From assembly GCA_016784735.1 (NCBI GenBank), contig JADHUC010000047.1, positions 1 to 46,095 on the forward strand: DNA of 46,095 nucleotides, written 5' to 3'. Position 1 is the first letter of the stretch; each line of letters opens with the position of its first letter. The notes beneath the pieces are model-generated. The model did not search any database, had not been told where the DNA came from, and worked only from the letters and a program-made list of their open reading frames with translations. Below are positions 7,933 to 16,083 of the stretch, one piece after another. This DNA comes from Pirellulaceae bacterium. GTDB lineage: Bacteria > Planctomycetota > Planctomycetia > Pirellulales > Pirellulaceae. The translations under genes were made by a program, and so were the position numbers.

Positions 7933-9942
7933 ATGAATCCCAATCGCTTTGTTCTCGTTGCGTCACTGGCCGTCTTTGGGGCGATTGCCGCCAAGGCGGC
8001 CCCGGACAGGCCCTCGCGAGGTGTTGCGTTCAACGGTGTGACCTCCTACGCAAAAGTCGACGAGACGGATGTTCTTGACTTGGAAGCCCTCACCCTGGCC
8101 GTTTGGGTCAAGCCCGGCGAGCAGCATGCATCGCAAGTGCTTCTTGGCCGCGGCGATGCCGGGCGTTTGTTCACGTTTTACTTCCACGAGAGCCGAGTCC
8201 GGATGTTGGTGGAATTCCAGCCGGGGAAGTACACCCACGCCAATTGTCCTGTCCCGCCAAAAGACGTTTGGACTCATCTTGCCGGTTCCTACGACGGCGA
8301 ACAGATCAAGCTGTACGTCAACGGCCGACTGCAGGCGACCGTTTCGGCTCCTGGGAGGATACCGCAGGCGGACGCGCCGCTCTTCATTGGGGCCTTGTCC
8401 CCAGGGCAACGTTTTTTGCTCGGCCAACTCGAAGATATCCGTGTGTGGCGGCGCGCGCTCACCGACCAGGAGATCGCCACGGTTGCCGAGGGCGACGAAG
8501 GCACCACGCGACGTGACGAATTGGTGGGTCGATGGACCACTGAGCATCTAAACGGATCAAGTTGGCCAAGCGAAGCAGGTGCACGATTGACCGCCAAGTA
8601 TTTTCGCGATTTCTCATTCGAAGTCCGAACAGCCGACGGGTATCGAGGTATTTGGTACCAGTGCGGAGAGCAAGGGGGAGAATACAAGTACAAATACAGC
8701 GGTGGGCTGGGCACCTACTGCGCAAAACATCGTCCGTTTGCTATCTACGTCGAAGAAGTGAACAAGACGTTCTTCTGTTACGGCGGCACCGACGCGGACA
8801 ACCGCACGCTTCTGCACATGGTGTCGTACTACGATCACGCGACCGACACCGTCCCACGGCCGACGATCCTGTTGGACAAACACACGACCGATGCCCACGA
8901 CAATCCGGTGATCTCGATTGACGCCGCAGGACACATTTGGATCTTCTCCAGCGCCCATGGCACCGCGCGCCCGGCGTTCATTTCGGTCAGCAAGAAGCCT
9001 TACGACATCGAGGAATTCGAGTACGTGCTGAGGACGAATTACTCCTATCCGCAACCGTACTACTCGTCCGACGAAGGCTTCCTATTGCTTCACACTCGCT
9101 ACAGCGGCGATCAACGGTTGTTGTACCAGTCCGCCAGCGTGGAAGGACGCACCTGGTCAGAACCGAAACTACTGGCCGCCATCGAGTGGGGGCACTACCA
9201 GGTGAGCGGCCGACGCACGGGCAGAATCGGAACCGCGTTCAACTACCATCGGGCCCACCCGCGCGACGGCAGCCATTGGCGAACTAATCTGTATTACATG
9301 CAGACTGACGACTTTGGCGCCACGTGGCAGAATGCGGCCGGTGAGACTCTTCAGATACCGCTGGACGAACCACAGAATGCTGCCCTCGTCCATGACTACG
9401 AGAAAGAAGTGCTGGACGTTTACGTGAAAGACATAGTCTTCGATTCAAAGAATCAACCGATCGTTCTGTACCTTAGCAGCCTCGGCAACGAATCCGGCCC
9501 ACACAACGATCCACGTACCTGGCGTACCGCACGCTGGACCGGAAAGGAATGGGAAAGGCGAGATGTCCTGGTTTCCGACAACAACTACGACACGGGTTCG
9601 CTGTACGTGGAAAGCGACTCCATGTGGCGCCTGATCGCGCCAACTCAGCCGGGACCGCAGCGATACAATGCCGGCGGCGAAGTGGCCATCTGGATCAGCA
9701 TCGATCAGGGCAACTCCTGGAAAATGATGAAACAGTTGACCCACAACAGCCAATACAACCACACGTATTGCCGCCGCCCTGACAACGCAGCCTCTGACTT
9801 TTACGCCCTCTGGGCTGACGGTCACGGCCGCGAGCCATCGCTCAGCCGACTGTACTTCACGGATCGTGAGGGCATGCACGTATGGCGTCTACCGGTTAAG
9901 ATGCAGGGCCAGACCGCTCGGCCGGAAGTGGTCCGATATTAG
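7933..9942 (+). CDS. Secreted LamG-domain / BNR-4 repeat protein
   Basis: 669 residues, starting at ATG 7933, four bases after the preceding stop, so probably co-transcribed with it; no strong ribosome-binding site is visible. A signal peptide ends after AAKA near residue 22. Residues about 30-190 form a concanavalin-like LamG domain, shown by LTLAVWVKPG, WTHLAGSYDGEQIKLYVNG and LEDIRVWRRALTDQEI. The rest resembles the BNR-4 propeller group: GYRGIWYQCG, AHDNPVISIDAAGHIWIFSS and repeated W-x-SPK-like strands. This pairing is frequent in planctomycetes and Bacteroidetes on secreted sugar-binding or sugar-cleaving proteins. The enzymatic activity is unknown. Its place among glycan-related genes supports an extracellular carbohydrate role. 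Confidence 0.82.
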   Translation: MNPNRFVLVASLAVFGAIAAKAAPDRPSRGVAFNGVTSYAKVDETDVLDLEALTLAVWVKPGEQHASQVLLGRGDAGRLFTFYFHESRVRMLVEFQPGKYTHANCPVPPKDVWTHLAGSYDGEQIKLYVNGRLQATVSAPGRIPQADAPLFIGALSPGQRFLLGQLEDIRVWRRALTDQEIATVAEGDEGTTRRDELVGRWTTEHLNGSSWPSEAGARLTAKYFRDFSFEVRTADGYRGIWYQCGEQGGEYKYKYSGGLGTYCAKHRPFAIYVEEVNKTFFCYGGTDADNRTLLHMVSYYDHATDTVPRPTILLDKHTTDAHDNPVISIDAAGHIWIFSSAHGTARPAFISVSKKPYDIEEFEYVLRTNYSYPQPYYSSDEGFLLLHTRYSGDQRLLYQSASVEGRTWSEPKLLAAIEWGHYQVSGRRTGRIGTAFNYHRAHPRDGSHWRTNLYYMQTDDFGATWQNAAGETLQIPLDEPQNAALVHDYEKEVLDVYVKDIVFDSKNQPIVLYLSSLGNESGPHNDPRTWRTARWTGKEWERRDVLVSDNNYDTGSLYVESDSMWRLIAPTQPGPQRYNAGGEVAIWISIDQGNSWKMMKQLTHNSQYNHTYCRRPDNAASDFYALWADGHGREPSLSRLYFTDREGMHVWRLPVKMQGQTARPEVVRY

Positions 9943-10038
9943 CAGGCGATCTCAAAGAACCGTCCGGCCAGGCTTTTTCGGAAAGCGGGAGGGCGAGATG
10001 CCCTGTCGCAAATTCTATTAGATTCTGGAGCATTCGTA

Positions 10039-11130
10039 ATGCATCGCCAACGCATCACTCGGCGAGAAATGCTGTGGTATTCGGTAGCGTCCTTCAGCGG
10101 GACTCTGATACCGAGTGCTGCCCGTGCTGATGAGAAGCCGTCGCCGAGGCAGCAGACGCTGAAGCGACCGATAACTTGGCGGCGTGATCCGCGAAATCCG
10201 ATTCTACCGCCCGGCCAGGCTGGCTCGTTCGATTCAACGCGGTGCATGAATCCGTGGGTGCGTCGCGTGGGCGGCGAATACCATTTGTACTACTCGGGCG
10301 GCGACGACCAGGGCCGCCAGCGTATTTGTCTTGCCACCGCCTCGGTCGACGATCTCGGCGTGTGGCAGCGGCACGGACCCTTATTCGATATTGGCCCGAA
10401 CGGTGCGTTCGATGCGCGCTGGTGTGTGCTGCCGCACGTTATTCGAATGGCACCGGATCGTTGGCATCTGTACTACACAGGCAATTGCGGCCGCGGCAAG
10501 GGGCTGAGTGCATTTCCCGGCATGGGAATGGCCATCAGCCGCGATGGGAAGTCCTGGGGCAAGTACAAAGACAATCCGGTGCTTGCGCCCAGCGGCAAGG
10601 ACGGCGATCCCGATGCCGTCGGCATGGGCGGCGGTTCGGTGTTGCAGGCCCGATTGCCCGGCGGCGGTTCCGAGTGGCGATTCTATTACACGGGGGCCCC
10701 GACGATTGGCAACACGGTCTTTCTGGATCAGAACAAGACGGTATGCTTAGCAGTTTCACAAGACGGCATCCATTGGACAAAACGCGGGGCCGTGATGCTG
10801 CGCGACCCGGATCGTGATTACGAGAACATCGCTGCGGCCACGCCGGTCGTACATCAGAACGCCGATGGCAGTTACCGCATGTGGTACTCGGCCATCGGAA
10901 CGCGTTGGGGCTACTACAGCATCTGCTACGCGGAATCCGATGACGGAATCCACTGGCGGCGAGGAGAACACTACGGCGACAACCTGCAACTGACACCGCA
11001 AGGCGATGGCTGGGAGAAGCAAATGGTCGAATACCCCTCGGTGATCCAAGAGGGAGATCGGCAGAGGTTGTTCTACTGCGGAAACGGCTACGGCGGGACA
11101 GGAATCGGCACCGCACTGAGCGACGCCTGA
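10039..11130 (+). CDS. Tat-type exported GH43/GH32-like five-bladed propeller protein
   Basis: 363 residues from ATG 10039, with CTGGAG upstream. The N-terminus carries RR at residues 8-9 followed by a hydrophobic stretch ending in SAARA, consistent with a Tat or Sec signal. The mature part repeats short blades such as GGEYHLYYSGGDD, RWHLYYTGNCG, EWRFYYTGAP, SYRMWYSA and RQRLFYCGNGYGG, and 'SQDGIHWTKRG' / 'SDDGIHWRRGE'. This pattern is typical of the GH43/GH32/GH130-like five-bladed superfamily. A catalytic Asp/Glu triad cannot be assigned with confidence. It lies between the LamG/BNR gene and the large GH5-like gene on the same strand, so it is likely part of the same glycan-processing group. 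Confidence 0.78.
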   Translation: MHRQRITRREMLWYSVASFSGTLIPSAARADEKPSPRQQTLKRPITWRRDPRNPILPPGQAGSFDSTRCMNPWVRRVGGEYHLYYSGGDDQGRQRICLATASVDDLGVWQRHGPLFDIGPNGAFDARWCVLPHVIRMAPDRWHLYYTGNCGRGKGLSAFPGMGMAISRDGKSWGKYKDNPVLAPSGKDGDPDAVGMGGGSVLQARLPGGGSEWRFYYTGAPTIGNTVFLDQNKTVCLAVSQDGIHWTKRGAVMLRDPDRDYENIAAATPVVHQNADGSYRMWYSAIGTRWGYYSICYAESDDGIHWRRGEHYGDNLQLTPQGDGWEKQMVEYPSVIQEGDRQRLFYCGNGYGGTGIGTALSDA

Positions 11131-11166
11131 CGGGCCGCGTTTCGTCAGATTGGGAGATTGCTACTG

Positions 11167-13995
11167 ATGACACTACACACGGTTTTCGTTTTGTGCCTGC
11201 TGGCGAGCGATCTTTCTTATCAGGAGAACTTCGTCAACAACCCGTCATTTGAAGAGGACCGGGATCGGGATACACTCCCCGATGGTTGGCGCCCTTATGC
11301 ATTCGATTCGCCGGCCGGATTGGAATGGGATGACACCGCCTCACGAACGGGCAAACGTAGCTTCAAGATCAGCGACTCCTTCCGCTCGGGCGACCAACGC
11401 GACTGGCAACGCTGCACGGGACGCTGGGTTGCCGCGGCACGGCCGATCGAGGCGGGGAGCGAATACAAGCTGGAGGTGTGGGTCAAGACCGAAGGCGTCA
11501 CCGGACAGGCCTATGCACATTTGGCTTGGCAACGTGGTTCGAGATGGTTGAACGAAACCGCGACCGAACGCGTTTCGGGCACAGAAGACTGGCAGAAGCT
11601 GACCGTCTTGGCCGTTGCTCCGGCGGAGGCGGACGCATTGATCGTCTCGTTGAACCTGGCACGCAGCAAAGGATCGGCTTGGTTCGACGACGTGAAGGTC
11701 TCAGGCAAAAGCGACGAACTCCCCACGGTGGAATACGTATTCAAGGATACCAAGGACTGGTTTCCGTTCGAATTTCCGCTGGACGATACGAATCTGGATA
11801 GTATTGACCTGACCGGCCTGCTGGACGCCCCCGCGGGAAAGCGTGGGTTTGTCACCGTGCGGCCCGACGGGCATTTCTATTTCGAGGATGGCACGCGGGC
11901 GCGATTCTTCGGCACAAACGTGGGTGGCCGAGACTGCGCTCCCGACAAAGACTTGGCCCGTGTCGTTGCCGCTCGACTAGCCAAGTACGGCGTCAACATG
12001 CTTCGGCTGCATTCGATGGACGGCCGCTGGGGCCCGCTGATCGACTACCGCGACGGCACATCTCAGCAGTTTGATGCCGATGCCCTCGATCGGATCGACT
12101 ACTTCATTGCTGAACTCAAAAAGCGAGGCATCTATGTCTACCTCGACTTGCTCGACTACCGGCAATTCCGCACGGCCGACGGCGTCAAGCATGGCGACGA
12201 ATTCACTCACAACTGGCAAGGCTCGATGAAGGGCGCGTCCATTTTCGACGAGCGTATGATCGAGCTGCAAAAGGACTATGCCACAAAGCTGCTTACGCAC
12301 CGCAACCCGTACACGGGGCTGCGGTACGTGGACGAGCCCGCCGTCGCGGTGGTCGAAACGACGAACGAAAACTCGATCTTCTACTTTTTCAATATGTCAG
12401 GATTGTCGCTGCCATATTATCGCGACCAGCTACAACAACGCTGGAACCAGTGGTTGGCGTCGCGATACGACAGCCGAGAGAAGTTGGCGAGCGCGTGGAC
12501 GGACGACGAAGGCCGCTGCGCACTGCTGCCGGACGAGGTACCGGCAAAGGGAAATGTGGCACTGTCCTTCGGCATGCTCAGCCGTTTCCGGCCGACTGTC
12601 GAGGGCAAACCGGTCGACCCTTTGCTCAGCCCGCCGCGCGTGAGTGACTTGCTGCGTTTCTTCGTCGAGATTCAGCGGCACTACTACGACACGATGCGAG
12701 TACACCTGAAGCAACTCGGCGTCCGAGTGCCGGTCGCGGGCACGAACCAGCAGTTCGTCGTAGTCGACACCGAGGTCGATTCCATGAACGATTTCATGTC
12801 GCGCAATCAGTACTGGCGTCATCCCCATCGTAGCGCGAAGCCGTTCTACAAGTTCGCCAACGACGCGCTGGTTCACGTCGACATTCCGACCGAGCGCAAT
12901 CCGCTGTCGGTGATTGCACGTACCACTGTGGCCGGAAAACCGCAAGCAGTAGCCGAGTTCAACTTCCCCTGGCCAAACGAGTATCGCAGCGAAGGGCTAT
13001 TGATGTCGGCTGCCTACTCGTGCCTGCAGGACTGGGACATCTTCTTGCTGTTCTCCTACGAACTGAAGGACAAACGATTGTCGATGTTCCGCAGCCAGTC
13101 CGACCCGGCCCGCTGGGGTGAATTCCCCGCAGCCGCAATGATGTTCCACCGCAACGACGTGGCCGCGGCCCGGAACGAAGTGCACGTTGTCCACACGCCG
13201 GAGGACACCTACACGCCACGTCCGCATACCCGGAACGCCAAGTACACGAACTACCGATTCCTCACGTTCACATCGAAAGTGCGAAACGTGTTCATCGAAG
13301 ACGCCTACCGCGGGGCTGCTGACGTAGTGTTGGCTTGCGGACCCTCGGCGGAAGCCGAGATTGAAGGCAATGCGAAAGTGGTACGGCTTGCCGAACGACC
13401 ATGGGAACAGTGGCTGTATCCGAAGTTTGTCGAAGCGGCTCGCGAACTGCGATTGGCGGGCTACGACGGCATGGATGCCGAAACAAAGCGAATGGACAGC
13501 GATACCGGCGAACTGTCTTTGGACTACGGGGAAGGCGTATTGACGATCAATACGCCATGCACCAAATCGGCCATCGGTTATCTCGCCAAGGCGGACGCGA
13601 TCGACCTGGACGGATTGCGTATTGATTGCCAGACAGAGTTCGCCACCGTGACGGCTACGTCGCTGGATGGAGCCCCGATCGGCCAGTCGCGTCACATACT
13701 GTTGACCTCGGTCGGCCGCGCGGAGAACACCGCGCAAGGTTTCTGGCCGCCGACGGCGAAACAACGTTCCTGGGGATCCATGTCCTGGATGCTGCCGGGC
13801 GAAGGGCGGCTGCCTGTGATCGTCGAACCGGTCCAGGCAGAAGTTCGCCTCAGGGTCCCAGGTCCGGCGACCGTTTACGCGCTGGACGCGACCGGCAAAC
13901 GCGGCGACCGCCTCGAAGCCACCATCGACTCCGGGACGCTACGACTGAATCCCGCGGCCGCGCGAAGCATCTGGTGCGAAATCGTCGTGCCGTGA
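11167..13995 (+). CDS. Secreted carbohydrate-binding + GH5-like (clan GH-A) glycoside hydrolase
   Basis: 942 residues if started at ATG 11167; a TTG at 11158 is also possible but sits only two bases from the GGGAG site. After a short signal peptide, residues about 20-180 look like a CBM4/9- or CBM22-type jelly roll (NPSFEE...DGW, SYRTG-like TGKRSFKIS, EYKLEVWVKTEG). A TIM-barrel region follows from about 230 (FFGTNVGGRDCAPDKD, YGVNMLRLHSMDG, LKKRGIYVYLDLLDY). The catalytic acid candidate is E401 in TTNENS, matching the Asn-Glu pair of clan GH-A. C-terminal beta-rich domains complete the protein. The family is GH5-like in general form, but the exact family and substrate are not evident. It ends just before repeat D at 13999. 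Confidence 0.8.
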   Translation: MTLHTVFVLCLLASDLSYQENFVNNPSFEEDRDRDTLPDGWRPYAFDSPAGLEWDDTASRTGKRSFKISDSFRSGDQRDWQRCTGRWVAAARPIEAGSEYKLEVWVKTEGVTGQAYAHLAWQRGSRWLNETATERVSGTEDWQKLTVLAVAPAEADALIVSLNLARSKGSAWFDDVKVSGKSDELPTVEYVFKDTKDWFPFEFPLDDTNLDSIDLTGLLDAPAGKRGFVTVRPDGHFYFEDGTRARFFGTNVGGRDCAPDKDLARVVAARLAKYGVNMLRLHSMDGRWGPLIDYRDGTSQQFDADALDRIDYFIAELKKRGIYVYLDLLDYRQFRTADGVKHGDEFTHNWQGSMKGASIFDERMIELQKDYATKLLTHRNPYTGLRYVDEPAVAVVETTNENSIFYFFNMSGLSLPYYRDQLQQRWNQWLASRYDSREKLASAWTDDEGRCALLPDEVPAKGNVALSFGMLSRFRPTVEGKPVDPLLSPPRVSDLLRFFVEIQRHYYDTMRVHLKQLGVRVPVAGTNQQFVVVDTEVDSMNDFMSRNQYWRHPHRSAKPFYKFANDALVHVDIPTERNPLSVIARTTVAGKPQAVAEFNFPWPNEYRSEGLLMSAAYSCLQDWDIFLLFSYELKDKRLSMFRSQSDPARWGEFPAAAMMFHRNDVAAARNEVHVVHTPEDTYTPRPHTRNAKYTNYRFLTFTSKVRNVFIEDAYRGAADVVLACGPSAEAEIEGNAKVVRLAERPWEQWLYPKFVEAARELRLAGYDGMDAETKRMDSDTGELSLDYGEGVLTINTPCTKSAIGYLAKADAIDLDGLRIDCQTEFATVTATSLDGAPIGQSRHILLTSVGRAENTAQGFWPPTAKQRSWGSMSWMLPGEGRLPVIVEPVQAEVRLRVPGPATVYALDATGKRGDRLEATIDSGTLRLNPAAARSIWCEIVVP

Positions 13996-13998
13996 AGT

Positions 13999-14256
13999 GT
14001 AGGGTGGGCCAAACGGACCAACGCAAACCGCGCTGGCCATGGCAACGATGTCCGCCATGTCGAATCGTTTCAGCGCATCGTAACGCCAGTGCAGGCCCAC
14101 CAGAATACGCGTTCCATCGTGAAATGCGCGCATCTCGGCAATTGAAACCGCATTCCGGTGGGCCCGCGCTCCGTCTTCTCGCTCGCAACCATCTTCGCCC
14201 GCGCCACCTGTCCTCAGCATTCGCGTCGAACCGGTTGTCCGCTTGGCCCACCCTAC
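13999..14256. repeat. Foldback repeat D (GTAGGGTGGGCC family), 258 bp
   Basis: The ends carry GTAGGGTGGGCCAA (13999-14012) and its complement (14243-14256), with partial extension over about 24 bases. Inside is a second inverted pair related to the same motif: GGCCCACCAGAATACG near 14092 and CGCATTCCGGTGGGCC near 14150. It fills the space between the convergent genes ending at 13995 and 14253, and the TAG stop of the minus-strand gene lies within its right arm. The folded RNA could act as a bidirectional terminator. Confidence 0.75.
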
Positions 14257-15329
14257 CTCGTTTGACCAACCACGTCTGCGAGCTTCTTCAGCGTCTGCCG
14301 TTCCACGGGATCCAACTGCTCGAAGAGCCTCTTCTCGCGCATGTCGAAAGATCGGCGAGGTTGGGCATCGGGGCCCCACCGGTTATCGCCGTTGTGGAAG
14401 CACCAGCCGGCGGCGCCGCCCTTGATCGCGCCGCGGAGATCGGTTGCGAAGTCCTCTACCTTCGGCTGCCAGCCTTTGCTGAAATCGCGTCGAAACGGTT
14501 CCTGGTAGTGAACCGGGATTACGCGCTCGAACCCGCGCATCCAAGTCAGGTACTCGCTGGTCGTCCGGGCCGTCTCACCTGCCGAACGAGGATTTCGTGG
14601 CCGGTGGGGGCTGAGGAAATCAACCTTGACGTCGAGCAGATAGCGACGAACGTCTTCTTTCGATATGTCGCGCACGAAGGAGATTGTGACCAGCCGCCTT
14701 TCATCTACCTTCTTGATGCTATCGCGAAGCGTGCGTGCATCTTCCATCGACACGTACTTGGTCGAGACGGTTCGGCTGCGGATGTTGTGCTCGTTGGCCA
14801 TATCCAGATACCAGTTTCGCCATGCTCTCAGCTCAGTAGTCAGCGTTTCGAGCGCCTTGGCGTGCTTGTCGAGAGCCGAGACATGGGCGTTGCCCAAGCG
14901 GCCTTCGCCTCGGGTGAGCGTTACGTCGACAATCATGCTGCGCCGGTCGCATTCGGCCACGAGCCATTTCAACTTGTCCATGTAGGATTCACGCACGCGT
15001 CCTTCGTTGTCGACGGCCGACACATCGTTGTCGAATGCACTCCACGTGGCCCACACTCGAATCCAGTTGATGCCGCACCGCTGCATGTCGTCCAAGTCGC
15101 GGCGTATGAACTGCTGTGACGCTCCCAACGCCCCGTAGTAGCTGATGCCGTGCAGAAATGTCGGTTCTCCGTTAATCGTGAAACGAGTGCGGTTGATTTC
15201 CAGCCGCGTCTTGGGCTGAGTCGGCTCGGCAGTCGAATCAGCCGCCATCGTGGCTGGCGACACTGGGAGGGAGCCGACAGCCAAAAACGCTACAGAGGAA
15301 AGAACAACGATTCTGGCGGACTTGGACAT
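14253..15329 (-). CDS. Secreted GH5-like (mannanase/cellulase-fold) glycoside hydrolase
   Basis: 358 residues from ATG 15329, six bases after AAGGAG (15336-15341); an upstream ATG at 15335 abuts the ribosome-binding site and is less likely. The signal peptide ends near ATMAA (residue 30). The TIM-barrel pattern is clear: TINGEPTFLHGISYYGALGA, GINWIRVWATWSAFDND, MIVDVTLTRGEG. The Asn-Glu acid/base pair is N179-E180 in LDMANEHN, and the likely nucleophile is E277 in VHYQEPFRR. This is short for a GH5 protein but complete. The C-terminal segment includes GAAGWCFHNGDN, a typical last-strand motif. Substrate unknown. The TAG stop is formed by repeat D. Confidence 0.8.
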   Translation of the reverse strand: MSKSARIVVLSSVAFLAVGSLPVSPATMAADSTAEPTQPKTRLEINRTRFTINGEPTFLHGISYYGALGASQQFIRRDLDDMQRCGINWIRVWATWSAFDNDVSAVDNEGRVRESYMDKLKWLVAECDRRSMIVDVTLTRGEGRLGNAHVSALDKHAKALETLTTELRAWRNWYLDMANEHNIRSRTVSTKYVSMEDARTLRDSIKKVDERRLVTISFVRDISKEDVRRYLLDVKVDFLSPHRPRNPRSAGETARTTSEYLTWMRGFERVIPVHYQEPFRRDFSKGWQPKVEDFATDLRGAIKGGAAGWCFHNGDNRWGPDAQPRRSFDMREKRLFEQLDPVERQTLKKLADVVGQTR

Positions 15330-15462
15330 GATCATCTCCTTGCACAGAACTCGGCGCTACTATTACTCTCTATGGCAGACTATATTGACTGGGACGCCGG
15401 ATGGGAATAGTACCGAGCCGCCTCGAGATAAGCCATAAGATCGCGCATGACGCGGTTCCCTA

Positions 15463-15537
15463 GTTTAACCGCAAGCCGGAGGCGTGCGCGTCCGGTGACG
15501 TTCGCCCAACGCGCACGCCTCCGGCTTGCGGTTAAAC
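15463..15537. repeat. Foldback repeat C, same family as repeat B
   Basis: Arms 15463-15491 and 15509-15537 are perfect 29-base inverted copies around a 17-base loop. The arms share at least 28 bases with those of repeat B (GTTTAACCGCAAGCCGGAGG then CGTGCGCG). It ends 34 bases before the ATG of the disrupted GH127 gene at 15572. Confidence 0.9.
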
Positions 15538-15571
15538 AATATCGAACGATGCAGAGGTAGGAGAGACGAGA

Positions 15572-16050
15572 ATGAGATCCAAAACCGAATCGGGGAGGAC
15601 ATGGGCAGCAGTAACAACGCTGGCGGCGGTATTCTGTATCTGGCGAGTTGGGGCATGTCAGGCGGGCGAATCACAGGACAACCTTAGTCCCCACGTCAAA
15701 TTACAAAGCGTCTCGTTGACGGATGTTCGCTGGACGGAGGGGTTCTGGAAGCAGAAGTTCGATGTGGTCAAGGACGTGACCATCCCCCAGATGTGGACTT
15801 ACATGAACGGCGAAGGGAACTCGCATTGGACGAACTTCCTCCTGGCCGCCGGGGCGGCGTTGTCGTGTTGAATGGCAATGCGGTGGCGGTTACGGATCCC
15901 GACTGGTCGCACGAGCCGTACGTCTCGCCCGTACTGTACAAGGAATTCGATCCGACCGAGCCCCGGCCCGTGTCGCTGAAACTGATCCCCTACTACGCCT
16001 GGGCCAATCGCGGCATCTCGCAGATGACCGTCTGGCTACCCGTACGGTAG
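15572..16050 (+). pseudogene. Remnant of a GH127 (DUF1680) beta-L-arabinofuranosidase-like gene with a large internal deletion
   Basis: An ATG at 15572 (GGTAGGAGAG upstream) starts a signal peptide and then the typical GH127 N-terminus (SLTDVRWTEGFWKQKFD, then WTNFLLAAG), stopping with TGA at 15869-15871. In a different frame, 15865-16050 reads the typical C-terminus of the same family (VAVTDPDWSHEPY, LIPYYAWANRG, MTVWLPVR) and stops at 16048-16050. About 95 N-terminal and 60 C-terminal residues remain of a protein normally some 600-700 residues long, so roughly 500 residues are missing and the frame is shifted. The junction lies near 15845-15870. Either a true deletion in the organism or an assembly collapse could explain this. 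It should not be functional. Confidence 0.8.
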
Positions 16051-16083
16051 AAGCGGATCCAGAGACGCGAGCAGTACTACCTT

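Noticed and set aside
13626..15119. A 497-residue open frame on the plus strand
   Set aside because: It runs antisense through the GH5-like gene, whose family motifs and signal peptide are clear. The composition is Arg/Pro-rich and without domain signals.
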